A DNA stretch of 64,000 bases from Chitinophagaceae bacterium (GCA_017307755.1 JAFKGQ010000010.1:124001-188000); one strand, 5' to 3'; counted from the stretch's first letter, positions 26,583 to 35,869 are shown. Numbers and translations: made by a program. Notes: generated by a model from the letters alone, not told the origin.

Positions 26583-27293
26583 ATGAAGAGATATCTACGC
26601 GTCATCCCGCTTGCCCTGCTCACTTCCCTTTTCTTCGCCTCCTGTAATCCCAGGATTGCCGATGGCCTGCGAAAGCACGATCTGCGTAAGGACGTAGAGA
26701 TGATCACCACCCGGGGTACTGTAGTCCTGCGTCTGTCTGATTCCACCCCGTTGCACCGTGACAATTTCCTTCGGCTGGTGAAAAAAGGGTACTATGATAG
26801 TATCTTATTTCATCGGGTCATTCAACATTTTATGATACAGGCGGGGGACCCCGGCAGCCGTCATGCGGGACAGGATATGCCGTTGGGGGATGGGGGACCA
26901 GCCTATACGATCCCCGCGGAGTTCCGCTCTACCCTTTTTCATAAAAAAGGGGCATTGGCCGCTGCCAGAGAAGGGGATGATGTCAATCCTCAAATGGCCA
27001 GCAGCGGGAGCCAGTTCTATATCGTCCAGGGAAAGGTATTTACTCCCGGGGGGCTTGATTCCGTGGAAACCTTTCGTTTGAAAGGCAGAAAGATCCCTGC
27101 CGGCCAGCGGAACGCTTATCAGACCATTGGCGGCGCCCCTCATCTCGATCAGCATTACACCGTATTTGGGGAAGTCATCAGAGGCATGGAAGTAGTGGAT
27201 TCCATTGCTGCCGTACGCACCAGCGGGGGGCCATATAATAGACCTTTACAAGATGTTCGTATACTGAAAATGAGGCTGATAAGTAGAAAATAA
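26583..27293 (+). CDS. Lipoprotein peptidyl-prolyl isomerase (cyclophilin type)
   Basis: The 236-residue protein starts with a lipoprotein signal (MKRYLRVIPLALLTSLFFASC), with Cys21 as the acylated residue. The cyclophilin core shows YYDSILFHRVIQHFMIQAGD with the catalytic Arg, MASSGSQFYIVQG and HYTVFGEVIRGMEVVDSI. It probably assists folding in the periplasm or at the outer membrane. The region around residues 85-150 has an insertion relative to minimal cyclophilins (KKGALAAAREGDDVNPQ is conserved in bacterial PPIases). It overlaps no other gene and ends 69 bases before gcvH. Confidence 0.95.
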   Translation: MKRYLRVIPLALLTSLFFASCNPRIADGLRKHDLRKDVEMITTRGTVVLRLSDSTPLHRDNFLRLVKKGYYDSILFHRVIQHFMIQAGDPGSRHAGQDMPLGDGGPAYTIPAEFRSTLFHKKGALAAAREGDDVNPQMASSGSQFYIVQGKVFTPGGLDSVETFRLKGRKIPAGQRNAYQTIGGAPHLDQHYTVFGEVIRGMEVVDSIAAVRTSGGPYNRPLQDVRILKMRLISRK

Positions 27294-27362
27294 CCCCGTC
27301 TGTACCATTCTTTTTTTGTTTGATCCCTTTTTCCAATATTTGCATCTCAAAATATATTCACC

Positions 27363-27743
27363 ATGAATTTCCCCGAAAATTTACGCTATACGAAAGACCA
27401 CGAATGGATCCGCCTGGAGAATGGCAATACGGCAATCATTGGTATTACCGAGTTTGCACAAAAAGAATTGGGAGACATCGTGTATGTGGAGATAGAGACG
27501 GTGGGTAAGTCCCTGGCTGCCGAGACGGTTTTTGGGACTGTGGAGGCTGTCAAGACAGTATCTGATCTGTATCTGCCTGTCGCAGGTACCATTACGGAGG
27601 TGAATCCCGCCCTTGCCAGCGAGCCGGAACTGGTGAACTCTGATCCGTATGGAGAAGGCTGGATGGTCAAAATGACGGTGAAAGAACCCGCAGACCTGGA
27701 TAAGCTGATGGATGCGGCAGCTTACGCGAACATCGTACATTGA
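27363..27743 (+). CDS. gcvH: Glycine cleavage system H protein
   Basis: The 126-residue lipoyl carrier shuttles the methylamine group of glycine between the P, T and L proteins. Lys64 in GTVEAVKTVSDLY is the lipoylation site. YTKDHEWIRLENG at the start and NSDPYGEGWMVKM near residue 98 are family signatures. The length equals that of other H proteins. No other gcv gene lies nearby, as is common in Bacteroidota. Confidence 0.98.
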   Translation: MNFPENLRYTKDHEWIRLENGNTAIIGITEFAQKELGDIVYVEIETVGKSLAAETVFGTVEAVKTVSDLYLPVAGTITEVNPALASEPELVNSDPYGEGWMVKMTVKEPADLDKLMDAAAYANIVH

Positions 27744-27785
27744 TCGTTATTTTCCTTACATTAGAGTATCCATCTATATTAAACC

Positions 27786-28337
27786 TTGGGAATACCTACT
27801 ACCTATAATACAGAGCAGGAATTAGTACTGGCCTTGAAACAACGAGATAACCAGGCATTCAGTACTCTATATGACAATTACGCCGGAGCTCTCTATAGCA
27901 TTATAAAACAGATAGTTACCGACAATGCCGAACTGGCCAGCGACGTATTGCAGGAAGTGTTTATCAATATCTACAGAAAGATTGATACCTATGATCAGAC
28001 AAAGGGTCGCCTGTTTACCTGGATGCTGAATATCGCCCGGAATGCCTCCATCGACATGCTGCGATCCAAAAGTTATCAGAATTCTCAAAAAAACCAGGAG
28101 CTTCCCGATAACGTATATAAGGGTACAGCCAACCAATCCACCCAGCTCAATGTCGACAATATAGGACTGAAAAAGGTGTTGGAAAAGCTGAGGCCTGAAC
28201 ACCGGGTATTAGTGGAACTGGCTTATTTTAAAGGTTTTACACATGAAGAAATAGCGGAAATGATGAGTATTCCGCTAGGAACCGTGAAGACGAGGATCAG
28301 AAATGCGTTGTTACAACTAAGAGAATACTTACAGTAA
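27786..28337 (+). CDS. ECF-type RNA polymerase sigma factor
   Basis: The 183-residue protein has region 2 (residues 25-92: LYDNYAGALYSIIKQIV and VFINIYRKIDTYDQTKGRL) and region 4 (residues 128-180: LVELAYFKGFTHEEIAEMM and IPLGTVKTRI). The only usable start is TTG 27786, because a stop codon lies 2 codons upstream in frame. The anti-sigma gene begins one base after its stop, so the pair is translationally linked. The signal it answers to is unknown. Confidence 0.93.
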   Translation: MGIPTTYNTEQELVLALKQRDNQAFSTLYDNYAGALYSIIKQIVTDNAELASDVLQEVFINIYRKIDTYDQTKGRLFTWMLNIARNASIDMLRSKSYQNSQKNQELPDNVYKGTANQSTQLNVDNIGLKKVLEKLRPEHRVLVELAYFKGFTHEEIAEMMSIPLGTVKTRIRNALLQLREYLQ

Positions 28338-28338
28338 A

Positions 28339-29166
28339 TTGAATATACAAGAGTACATAGAAAGCGGCATCATCGAGACATATGTCTTAGGTCTGGCCAG
28401 CCCCTCAGAAAGCGCTGAATTCGAGCGATTATGCGCTCAGTATCCTGAATTAGTAGCAGTCCGCAAAAAATTTGAAGAAGGGCTTGAAAAGCACGCATCG
28501 ACCCATGCCGTGCAACCACCTGTCGGGGTTAAGGTGAAGGTTTTAGAAGCAATTGGGGACACCGCCACCAGCGGCACCCGTGAAAGTGTTTCTGTAAATC
28601 CACCTAATATAATCAACATGCAAAACGAAACCAAAAAAGGGTCTTCCGGCATGCTACGCTTTGTAGCCGCCGCATCTGTAATTCTGCTCATCGGACTGGC
28701 CTGGTTCAGCTACCGGTTCTACAATGAGAATGCAGAGTTGCAACGATCCAACACCGCCCTGAAAGACAAATTGAATTCCACCGACAGTACGCTGAACAAG
28801 ATCCTGGATGAAACAAGAGACGCTGTAAAAAACCCCAACACTACCGTGGTCAACATGGTGGGAACCAAGGTAGCGCCAAAGTCCTCTGCTAATATTTATT
28901 GGGACTCGACCAGCTCCAGCGTATATCTGGTCGTAAAGAACATGCCTAAGCTTCCTTCCGACAAACAGTACCAGCTATGGGCCCTCATCGACGGAAAACC
29001 CAAGGACCTGGGCGTATTTGACGCCACGGACGATAAGGTCATCCTGAAGATGAAAAATACCCAGAAGGCACAGGCCTTTGCGATCACCATCGAAAAGACA
29101 GGAGGAAGCCCATCTCCTACATTGGACAGCATGCAATCCCTGGGAAAAACCCAGCAGATGCAATAA
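28339..29166 (+). CDS. Membrane anti-sigma factor (RskA-type)
   Basis: The 275-residue protein starts at TTG 28339, one base after the sigma-factor stop (TAAATTG). Residues 1-60 are the cytoplasmic sigma-binding part (ESGIIETYVLGLASPSESAE is the anti-sigma-K signature). Residues 106-126 are a single membrane helix. A short coiled coil (NENAELQRSNTALKDKLN) leads to a periplasmic domain with SSVYLVVKNMPKLPSDKQYQ and QLWALIDGKPKDLGVFD, as in RskA C-terminal domains. It should hold the ECF factor at the membrane until released. Confidence 0.93.
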   Translation: MNIQEYIESGIIETYVLGLASPSESAEFERLCAQYPELVAVRKKFEEGLEKHASTHAVQPPVGVKVKVLEAIGDTATSGTRESVSVNPPNIINMQNETKKGSSGMLRFVAAASVILLIGLAWFSYRFYNENAELQRSNTALKDKLNSTDSTLNKILDETRDAVKNPNTTVVNMVGTKVAPKSSANIYWDSTSSSVYLVVKNMPKLPSDKQYQLWALIDGKPKDLGVFDATDDKVILKMKNTQKAQAFAITIEKTGGSPSPTLDSMQSLGKTQQMQ

Positions 29167-29246
29167 TTCCTGGATAAAGGACGCCGCGGGAAAAAAACTC
29201 TACAGAGGAAGAAATACCCCGCCCGGCTTACACACAAAAAATAACG

Positions 29247-29290
29247 AAAAGAGATCTCCCAAAATTTTTCTGTTTGGGGGTCTCTTTTTA
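29247..29290 (+). terminator. Terminator of the sigma/anti-sigma operon
   Basis: AAAAGAGATCTCCCAAA pairs with TTTGGGGGTCTCTTTTT with one imperfection and ends in a T-run. It lies 80 bases after the anti-sigma stop and just before the VanZ-like gene. Confidence 0.75.
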
Positions 29291-29309
29291 CTTTAGTGTA
29301 CCTTGTTAC

Positions 29310-29702
29310 ATGAAGCGTTTGATCCAAAAATATCTGAGAAATATTTATTTCCCTATCGCCTGGACACTCATTGTCGCCTTTCTTCTTAGTATTCCGGGCA
29401 CTATGCTGCCCAGTGAAACCCACTTCGCCCTCCCAAATTTTGATAAATTAGTCCATATCTGTTTTTTTGGCGGATTTGTATTGTCCTGGAATTTTTACCT
29501 CAGCGAACGCAGCAACTCCTCCGCCCGGCTCTTACGCTGGTACTTTCTTGTATTTGTATTAGGGAATACATTCGGCATCGGGATGGAATTCATACAGAAG
29601 TATTATATCCCTTTCAGGGATTTTGATACAGAGGATATTATTGCCGATATGATCGGGGCAGGGTTGGGATATGGGGTGTCGAATATTTTCTTTATAAAAT
29701 GA
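29310..29702 (+). CDS. VanZ-like family membrane protein
   Basis: ATG 29310 gives 130 residues with about four hydrophobic segments. The family motifs are LPNFDKLVHICFFGGFVLSW after the first helix and FRDFDTEDIIADMIGAGLGY before the last. The conserved Asp/His and the DxxDxxAN-like acidic motif are present. VanZ itself gives low-level teicoplanin resistance, but most family members have unknown functions. It is preceded by a terminator, so it must have its own promoter in the short gap. Confidence 0.85.
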   Translation: MKRLIQKYLRNIYFPIAWTLIVAFLLSIPGTMLPSETHFALPNFDKLVHICFFGGFVLSWNFYLSERSNSSARLLRWYFLVFVLGNTFGIGMEFIQKYYIPFRDFDTEDIIADMIGAGLGYGVSNIFFIK

Positions 29703-30319
29703 ATTGCGTTTACAGCTGACTGTGGGGGCCTGACGGCCCGGGTCTGTTCTTTCGACAGCAAGCTGTCGGGCTTGATTAGACGCTAATTTATTGCGCTCGC
29801 AAGCGAGCGCGGGTTTATTTTTTGGCAGGGAGCCAAAAAATAAACCCCTGTAGAAACAGGGGTCGTAACCAAAACTAACTGCTTATGAGAAAATTGACTG
29901 CTTTATGTGAGTCAAATAGAAAAGACTAATTTATAAACTCTATAACGCAAAACAGGTGCCAATATTACTATAACCTCTCTCTTCATTTTCATTCACACTG
30001 TAAAATTACGTTGCAATTCGTGTTTCTTAATTCATCTAAAAAGTAATAACATTTATTTAGCATTCCTCTCTTAAGATACGTAATTCCGTGGTTTATAGCA
30101 AGGTTTTAGCTGTTTTTTTATTTCGTTGTAAAAGAGCTTCTACTATATAAAGACGCATAAATGAAGAAAAGGTTTACTCGTGGTACGTTAAAAGATTCTA
30201 AAAATGGGAATCTCCGGTTCGTTAGGGGGACATTTCTCCGGGATACCGGTAGGAACTACCCAAAACCGTGAGGGTCCGCCAAATCTTCTTTAATGTCTTT
30301 TTAACCTTGGGGCTTTGGC
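29703..30319. other. 617-base non-coding gap with hairpin chain
   Basis: No gene is seen. The left part (29754-29863) is a chain of hairpins described separately; the middle (29880-30180) is AT-rich and featureless by eye; the right part near prfA (30200-30300) is GC-richer and has short self-complementary pieces (CCGG...CCGG) that might be part of a prfA terminator or a small RNA. Confidence 0.5.
29754..29863. repeat. Chain of four perfect hairpins downstream of the VanZ-like gene
   Basis: From left to right: GACAGC/GCTGTC with loop AA (29754-29767), GCGCTCGC/GCGAGCGC with loop AA (29793-29810), a 16-bp perfect stem (29811-29826 with 29832-29847, loop AGGGA) and ACCCCTGT/ACAGGGGT with loop AGAA (29844-29863). 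The last two share the bases at 29844-29847, so they cannot both form fully. The 16-bp stem holds T- and A-runs and may terminate transcription, but the first two resemble extragenic palindromic repeats. Confidence 0.7.
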
Positions 30320-31384
30320 TTAATTCTGCCGGGCCATTTTCTCCGCGTTTTCCGCAAATTGAAGGGCGTCAATGAATTCCTGGATACTGCCGTTGAGCAC
30401 CTCGTCCAGGTTGTAGACCGTAAGCCCGATGCGATGGTCTGTCACCCGGCCCTGGGGGAAGTTGTAGGTGCGGATCTTGGCGCTGCGGTCACCCGTACTC
30501 ACGAGGCTTTTTCTGTGCCGGGCGATCTCCTCCTCCTGTTTGCGGACCTGGTCCTCATATAATTTGGTACGCAGCATTTGCATGGCTTTTTCCCTGTTGC
30601 CCAGCTGGCTGCGTTCTGTCTGGCAAACGACTACTACGCCCGTGGGAATATGTGTAAGAAAAACCTTTGTTTCTACTTTGTTCACGTTCTGGCCGCCGGC
30701 GCCTCCGCTGCGGGCGGTTTCCATTTTTACGTCGCTCTCTTTTAACTCGAAATCCACTTCCTCGGCCTCGGGCATTACGGCCACGGTTGCCGCGCTGGTA
30801 TGTACCCGGCCGCTGGTTTCGGTATCGGGCACCCGCTGTACGCGATGGACGCCGCTCTCGAACTTTAGCGTGCCGTATACGTCCTCACCCACTACTTCTA
30901 CCTGTACTTCTTTATACCCGCCCACAGTGCCTTCGCTTTCGCTGAGGATGGCCGTTTTCCAGCCTCTTTTCTCGCAATATTTGATATACATGCGAAGAAG
31001 GTCGCCCGCGAACAAGCTGGCTTCGTCCCCTCCCGTGCCTGCCCTGATCTCCAGAATAGCATTCTTTTCATCCTGCGGATCTTTGGGGATCAACAGCTGC
31101 CGGACAAAAGCCTCCATTTTCTCTTTCCGCTCTTCCAGTCCCGGGGCCTCCGCCTTGGCCAGGTCCCGTAGCTCTGCGTCATCCCCATTCAACGCCTCTT
31201 TATTGAAGTCGATGGTATCCAGCAGGTCCTTATATTCTTTATATGCCTGAACGATCTTTTCCAGGCTGCGATACTCTTTGCTCATGGCGCTGAACTTCCG
31301 GTTGTCATTTACAATCTCCGGATTACTCAGGGCAACTCCCAGGTCTTCAAACCTTGCTCTTATGGCTTCCAGCTTATCTAACAT
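30320..31384 (-). CDS. prfA: Peptide chain release factor 1
   Basis: The 354-residue factor ends translation at UAA and UAG. ATG 31384 (MLDKLEAIRARFEDLGV) is preferred over an in-frame GTG at 31393. The GGQ motif (residues 230-232, SGGAGGQNVNKVETKV) triggers peptidyl-tRNA hydrolysis. The codon-reading tripeptide region reads RVPDTETSGR, fitting the RF1 P-x-T pattern rather than the SPF of RF2. The next start, that of the amidohydrolase, is divergent and 100 bases away. Confidence 0.97.
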   Translation of the reverse strand: MLDKLEAIRARFEDLGVALSNPEIVNDNRKFSAMSKEYRSLEKIVQAYKEYKDLLDTIDFNKEALNGDDAELRDLAKAEAPGLEERKEKMEAFVRQLLIPKDPQDEKNAILEIRAGTGGDEASLFAGDLLRMYIKYCEKRGWKTAILSESEGTVGGYKEVQVEVVGEDVYGTLKFESGVHRVQRVPDTETSGRVHTSAATVAVMPEAEEVDFELKESDVKMETARSGGAGGQNVNKVETKVFLTHIPTGVVVVCQTERSQLGNREKAMQMLRTKLYEDQVRKQEEEIARHRKSLVSTGDRSAKIRTYNFPQGRVTDHRIGLTVYNLDEVLNGSIQEFIDALQFAENAEKMARQN

Positions 31385-31484
31385 ACTTTTCACTACTTTT
31401 AGATCCCCTCTTGGGAAGATCCTTTTTTTGCGGGTAAATTCCCCACTCGGCGGATCCCCACTTTGGGCTGCGAAATTATGTCAA

Positions 31485-32813
31485 ATGCGAAAATTTACAG
31501 CGGACTATTTATTTACAGGCCGGGAAATGGCGGCGAAGGGGTCAGTACTGGTGACAAAAGATGATGGTACCGTGGAGGCGATCCTGCCTCCGGCAAATAC
31601 GGGGGACCCAGCTGCAAATCCTGATGCCTGGGCGGCAGATGCCGGTAATGCAGGGGCGACAGATGCCGGGGACGACGTAGAAGTGTTCCGGGGACTGCTG
31701 ACGCCCGGATTTGTCAACTGCCATTGCCACCTGGAGCTATCCCATATGAAGGGGCTGCTACCGGAAAAGACGGGTATGGTGGATTTTCTGCTGACGGTGA
31801 TCAGGGGAAGGGATGCTTCTTCGGGGAGAGGCGTTCCTTCGGGCGGGGGGAAAGACACGCTTCCAGGAAAAGATCCGGCTATTATTCCGGAAGCCATTGC
31901 CGTGGCGGAGGAATCCATGCTGCATAATGGCATCGTTGCGGTTGGGGACATTTGTAACACCAGTCATACGCTGCAGCAAAAAGGCGAGGGTAGGATGTAC
32001 TATCACAACTTTATTGAAACCATGGGGTTTATCGAACAGACTGCCCCCGACCGGCTCCAAACTGCCCTACAGGTGTTCCAGGATTTTGCCCAGGATTTTG
32101 CGCTTCCTATAGCCGCCAATTCGGTGGTGCCCCACGCCCCTTATTCAGTGTCGCCCCGTCTTTTCCAGCTGATTGCCAACTTTCCCGGCAATCAGCTGAT
32201 AACCATACACAACCAGGAAAGCCAGGCGGAGAACCAGTTCTGTCAGACAGGACAGGGGGACTTCCTCCGGCTATACCAGGCGCTGGGGCTGGACGTCTCC
32301 TTTTTCCAAGGCACGGGTAAAAGGAGCCTGGCGAGTTATCTGCCTTATTTTTATCGCAATCAAACCCTGCTGCTCGTACATAATGTGGATACCAGGGCGG
32401 AGGATCTGGAGTGGCTGCGGCAGTGGAAGGGTGGCATAGCCGGGGGAAATGATCATGCCGGTCCCAACGTCCGGTGGTGCCTCTGCCCCAACGCCAATCT
32501 CTACATCGGCGGGCAATTGCCGGATGTAGACCTGCTAATGCGGTATGACTGCAGTATCGTCCTGGGTACGGACAGTCTGGCTTCCAATCATCAGCTGGAT
32601 ATCCTGGAAGAGATGAAGACGCTCCAACGGCATTTCGAACATTTATCCACCGCAACATTACTGCAATGGGCTACCTATAATGGGGCAGAAGCACTACAAT
32701 TAGACGGTGTACTGGGTGAATTTGCACCGGGCAAACAGCCGGGGGTCGTAGTCATCGGAGGTCTGGAAAATGGGAGATTTACAGGGCAGTCCAGGGCGCA
32801 GCGGTTACTCTGA
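31485..32813 (+). CDS. Amidohydrolase (ATZ/TRZ-like metal-dependent deaminase group)
   Basis: ATG 31485 (MRKFTADYLFTGREMAAKGS) gives 442 residues. Metal-binding motifs are CHCHLELSH (His80, His82), VPHAPYSVSP, IHNQESQAEN, LVHNVDT and GTDSLASNHQLD, as in the SsnA/TRZ/chlorohydrolase subgroup of amidohydrolases. Aminodeoxyfutalosine deaminase of menaquinone synthesis is one possible role; no neighbour supports it. Two Ala/Gly/Asp-rich segments (residues 36-63 and 110-131) interrupt otherwise conserved parts and contain near repeats at 24-base spacing. It converges on recO, with 19 bases between stops. Confidence 0.9.
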   Translation: MRKFTADYLFTGREMAAKGSVLVTKDDGTVEAILPPANTGDPAANPDAWAADAGNAGATDAGDDVEVFRGLLTPGFVNCHCHLELSHMKGLLPEKTGMVDFLLTVIRGRDASSGRGVPSGGGKDTLPGKDPAIIPEAIAVAEESMLHNGIVAVGDICNTSHTLQQKGEGRMYYHNFIETMGFIEQTAPDRLQTALQVFQDFAQDFALPIAANSVVPHAPYSVSPRLFQLIANFPGNQLITIHNQESQAENQFCQTGQGDFLRLYQALGLDVSFFQGTGKRSLASYLPYFYRNQTLLLVHNVDTRAEDLEWLRQWKGGIAGGNDHAGPNVRWCLCPNANLYIGGQLPDVDLLMRYDCSIVLGTDSLASNHQLDILEEMKTLQRHFEHLSTATLLQWATYNGAEALQLDGVLGEFAPGKQPGVVVIGGLENGRFTGQSRAQRLL

Positions 32814-32832
32814 CAAGGCAATAACACGACCG

Positions 32833-33576
32833 TCAGGCCCCGACGATCGTCTGCAGAACCCCCAGCGTCCTCATCTCCCCAAAATCAGGAACGTGCAGGG
32901 CATAGAAGTCCCGGTAGGCGTGCAGCAAATGACGCCGGGTGTCCTGGTTGAGTAATAGCTCGCTTAGCTCGGCAGGCTGTCTTACCTTCAGTAGTTGGGA
33001 GGTTATGTATGCATAGTTCCCTTCCAGGAAATGCAGGTGATGGGGACGCTCTCCTCCAAATACGCCTTCCTGCAGGTCCAGTACGGGATTGCGCTCCGAA
33101 TATGTATCTTCTATACGGAACCCGAAGAAGCCTGCCAGATGCAGGGTGAAGAACAGCGGGTAATTGGCCAGCACGGGGCCTTCCGACTCGTCAAGGTGTA
33201 TAAAAGCGTCCTCGATAAAGTAAAAGAGCTCCGGGTTGGGTTCCGGTTGCCGCAGACATTTCTGCAAAAGCTCTACCATAAAGAGGGCGACCGCGTTTTT
33301 TATAACGTTGAAGAATATGTGCTTATAGAGATGGTCCCATTTGAACTCCCTGATCCGCTGCAAATGTTTCAGTTCATTGTGATAGACCACCAGGTCCAGG
33401 ATGGCGGAAGGCTGGAAAAGGTTGGCCTTGCCCGGTCCTTTTTTGGTGGAAGTTCTTACGCCGCTGACGATATAGGACTGTATACCGAACAGTTCGGTGT
33501 ATACCGTGACGATGAGGCTCGTGTCCCCATATTTTACGGTCCTGAATACTATTCCTTTTGTTTTATGCAGCTGCAT
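32833..33576 (-). CDS. recO: DNA repair protein RecO
   Basis: The 247-residue protein has the N-terminal OB fold (MQLHKTKGIVFRTVKYGDTS, then YTELFGIQSYIVSGVR) and the helical C-terminal part (ELLQKCLRQPEPNPELF). The zinc-binding cysteines of many RecO proteins are absent, as is usual in Bacteroidota. RecO anneals strands and loads RecA with RecR. porZ lies 10 bases upstream on the same strand, so both are probably in one transcript. Confidence 0.95.
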   Translation of the reverse strand: MQLHKTKGIVFRTVKYGDTSLIVTVYTELFGIQSYIVSGVRTSTKKGPGKANLFQPSAILDLVVYHNELKHLQRIREFKWDHLYKHIFFNVIKNAVALFMVELLQKCLRQPEPNPELFYFIEDAFIHLDESEGPVLANYPLFFTLHLAGFFGFRIEDTYSERNPVLDLQEGVFGGERPHHLHFLEGNYAYITSQLLKVRQPAELSELLLNQDTRRHLLHAYRDFYALHVPDFGEMRTLGVLQTIVGA

Positions 33577-33586
33577 ACCGTCAATG

Positions 33587-35869
33587 TTATTTTCCTATGA
33601 ACACGATTTTCGTCGATGCTTTTTCATGGCGGCTTTCATCGCTTATCAACACCAGATAAACGCCCGTGGCGGCTTTCCGGCCACGATAGTCTTTCCCATC
33701 CCAGATGGCTTGTCCCCCCAGGGCGTTGGTCTGGTAGACCAGGCGGCCATCCGGGGCCGTTATCTTTACTATGGCCCCATCCACCAGCCCCCTGATGGCG
33801 ATGGTCCCCGTATAATCGGGCGGTACAGGGTTGGGGAACACCAATACATTGCTGTTCTTGTCCCCCCCTTCGGTGGCCGTGCTGCGGAAGGAGCAGATGC
33901 CTCCTGTCGTGGCGAAGAAAACTTCCCCTGTCAGGGGGTCGATGGCAATGCTTCTCACATCGTTGCTAAGCAATGGGGTGCTGTCTGCCGTAAAATGATA
34001 GACGATCTTTTGTGCGTCCGGGGTGATCAGCCAGACGCCGTTGCGAGTGGCGATCCATTTCCTGTCGGCGCCATCCACTGCGATGGCCTGTACTGTCTGG
34101 CCGCTGAAAAGATAGCCTGCGAATGCATCAAATTGCACCACCGGCCAGATGGCGTCGCAGCCGCCTGATCCGAAGGCCTGTCCGGAGCATTGTACCAGAC
34201 CGATCCCATTGCCCGTGCCGATCCATATAAAGCCACTTTTATCTTTTGCCAGGCAATAGACCCGGCTATCCGGCAGGTGGCCATTGCCAGCGCCTGTCCT
34301 GTAATATTTCCATTGATCGTCGGAGGCGCTGCTTAGAGAAGCGCCGGGATTATAGCAAAAGACGCCATTCCCTTTCGGAGAGACGATCCACACCTGTTTA
34401 TAGTCGTCTACCAGCACTTGCGAGACGGCGTTTTCTGTATGCACGAAAGGTATGGCAAACGAGTACCAGTTACCGTCGGTTTGTCTTAATAAGAGTTCGC
34501 GGGCTGCGCCGTAATTAGCCATCCATCCATTTCCCTCCCTATCAAAGGTAATACCGCTGACACGGTAAGCCGAAGGGTCGTTCAGGTCTGGTCCTACGGG
34601 TGAGCCGGCGGCATAGATAGTCATCCGATCGCCAGGCTGTATTTCCAATAATCCACCTCCAAAGGAACCGGCCCACAGGCTGCTGTCCCGTGGGTTGTAC
34701 GCAATGGCGTTAAAATTGAAAATATCGTTAAATATAGGATATGTATTTCTGTTATAGTTAGTCCAGCCGTCTGCGTTCAGCCGGTAAAGCCCGTCACGTT
34801 CGTCCACACCATCGGACGCGACCCAAAGGACGCCGGGGGTTCCGGGCGCCGCGGCGGGATCCCGATAGATGACCATGGGGCCTGTCGCAAGTCCAAGGGG
34901 CGAATTGGGGATATAGGCCTCCGGCGAAGCGCCGGACGTCCCCCAGGCCGTCAAGCCAGTGAGAGTATCTGCTACCCATGGCTCTCCTTGTTGAAGCAGG
35001 GCCTGACGAGGACTGCGAAGAACTCCCGGTTTTTGCAGGACCATTTCGGTGACACCTGCTCCGGTGAGTATCGTCACCCGGCCGCTGTCCAGGTGCTCTT
35101 CGCACACCAGCAGATGGCCTTCGGAGGAGGAAAGGCTATTGATATGCCAGGAGCCGGCGTAAAAAAGAGCGCTCCCCAAAAAGACGGAATCGCTGCGCAG
35201 GATAAAGATCTTCCCGTCCAGAGATATCACCTGCCGGCAGGGGTTTGTGTTGTCACCTGTCGATGCCCAGGTATGATAGTCCGCCAGGTCGGGAGCATTC
35301 AGGGGGGCCTGTTTCAACCCCTGGGTGGTGGCAGCGTAAAAAAAACTTCCATCCGTAGCCACTGAGTTGACGGCAACTGTATCCCCATCCGTACCGATGA
35401 CATAGGTGTCTTTTACTTCGTACTTGTCCTCATCCAGGACAATGATGCCTATGCCGGTGGAAAGGTATACTTTGTTGTTATAGGCCAGGGCCTGATAGAT
35501 CGTCTTGTCGCCGACCCGGGTGGACTGACGGATATCGGGAATATTGTATGTCTGACCACCCGAGAGGATGTCGATATTACTGCTGTTGTAGGCAATGGTC
35601 AGTTTATCGGCGCCCGGGTCATAACAGATGGCGCTGATGCCTGTCTCGCTAAGACCATTCGTTTTACTGAGCCTGTCAATGCTTTTATCTGTCCTGTCCA
35701 CCGTAAAAAGACTGTAGGGGGTAGCACAGTATATTTTTTTATCGGATCCGGCTACGGCGATAGCCTGGTGGTAAGGCAGGTGGTCCCGCCAATGACCGAT
35801 GGCAGGCGTTTGCGCCAGGTTGTGCAGCCAGGTCAGTATTATCAGATTCAGAAATAGGCATCGCCTCAT
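33587..35869 (-). CDS. porZ: PorZ-like type IX secretion protein with type A sorting domain
   Basis: ATG 35869 (MRRCLFLNLIILTWLHN) gives 760 residues with a signal peptide to about residue 20; an in-frame ATG at 35893 lies in a duplicated segment. The mature N-terminus IGHWRDHLPYHQAIAVA and KIYCATPYSLFTVDR match the PorZ propeller. Propeller blades continue to residue 660 (for example GLSETGISAICYD and FIWIGTGNGIGLVQ). The last 80 residues are a T9SS type A sorting domain (VLVFPNPVPPDYTGTIAIRG, ATGVYLVLISD). PorZ sits at the cell surface and takes part in anionic LPS attachment in Porphyromonas. Pairing with recO fits other Bacteroidota. Confidence 0.85.
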   Translation of the reverse strand: MRRCLFLNLIILTWLHNLAQTPAIGHWRDHLPYHQAIAVAGSDKKIYCATPYSLFTVDRTDKSIDRLSKTNGLSETGISAICYDPGADKLTIAYNSSNIDILSGGQTYNIPDIRQSTRVGDKTIYQALAYNNKVYLSTGIGIIVLDEDKYEVKDTYVIGTDGDTVAVNSVATDGSFFYAATTQGLKQAPLNAPDLADYHTWASTGDNTNPCRQVISLDGKIFILRSDSVFLGSALFYAGSWHINSLSSSEGHLLVCEEHLDSGRVTILTGAGVTEMVLQKPGVLRSPRQALLQQGEPWVADTLTGLTAWGTSGASPEAYIPNSPLGLATGPMVIYRDPAAAPGTPGVLWVASDGVDERDGLYRLNADGWTNYNRNTYPIFNDIFNFNAIAYNPRDSSLWAGSFGGGLLEIQPGDRMTIYAAGSPVGPDLNDPSAYRVSGITFDREGNGWMANYGAARELLLRQTDGNWYSFAIPFVHTENAVSQVLVDDYKQVWIVSPKGNGVFCYNPGASLSSASDDQWKYYRTGAGNGHLPDSRVYCLAKDKSGFIWIGTGNGIGLVQCSGQAFGSGGCDAIWPVVQFDAFAGYLFSGQTVQAIAVDGADRKWIATRNGVWLITPDAQKIVYHFTADSTPLLSNDVRSIAIDPLTGEVFFATTGGICSFRSTATEGGDKNSNVLVFPNPVPPDYTGTIAIRGLVDGAIVKITAPDGRLVYQTNALGGQAIWDGKDYRGRKAATGVYLVLISDESRHEKASTKIVFIGK

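Noticed and set aside
29880..30310. Possible tRNA or other standard RNA gene in the gap before prfA
   Set aside because: A GGTTCG word is present, but no cloverleaf with acceptor and anticodon stems could be built around it.
30468..31250. 260-codon plus-strand frame opposite prfA
   Set aside because: Ser- and Arg-rich shadow of the conserved release factor gene.
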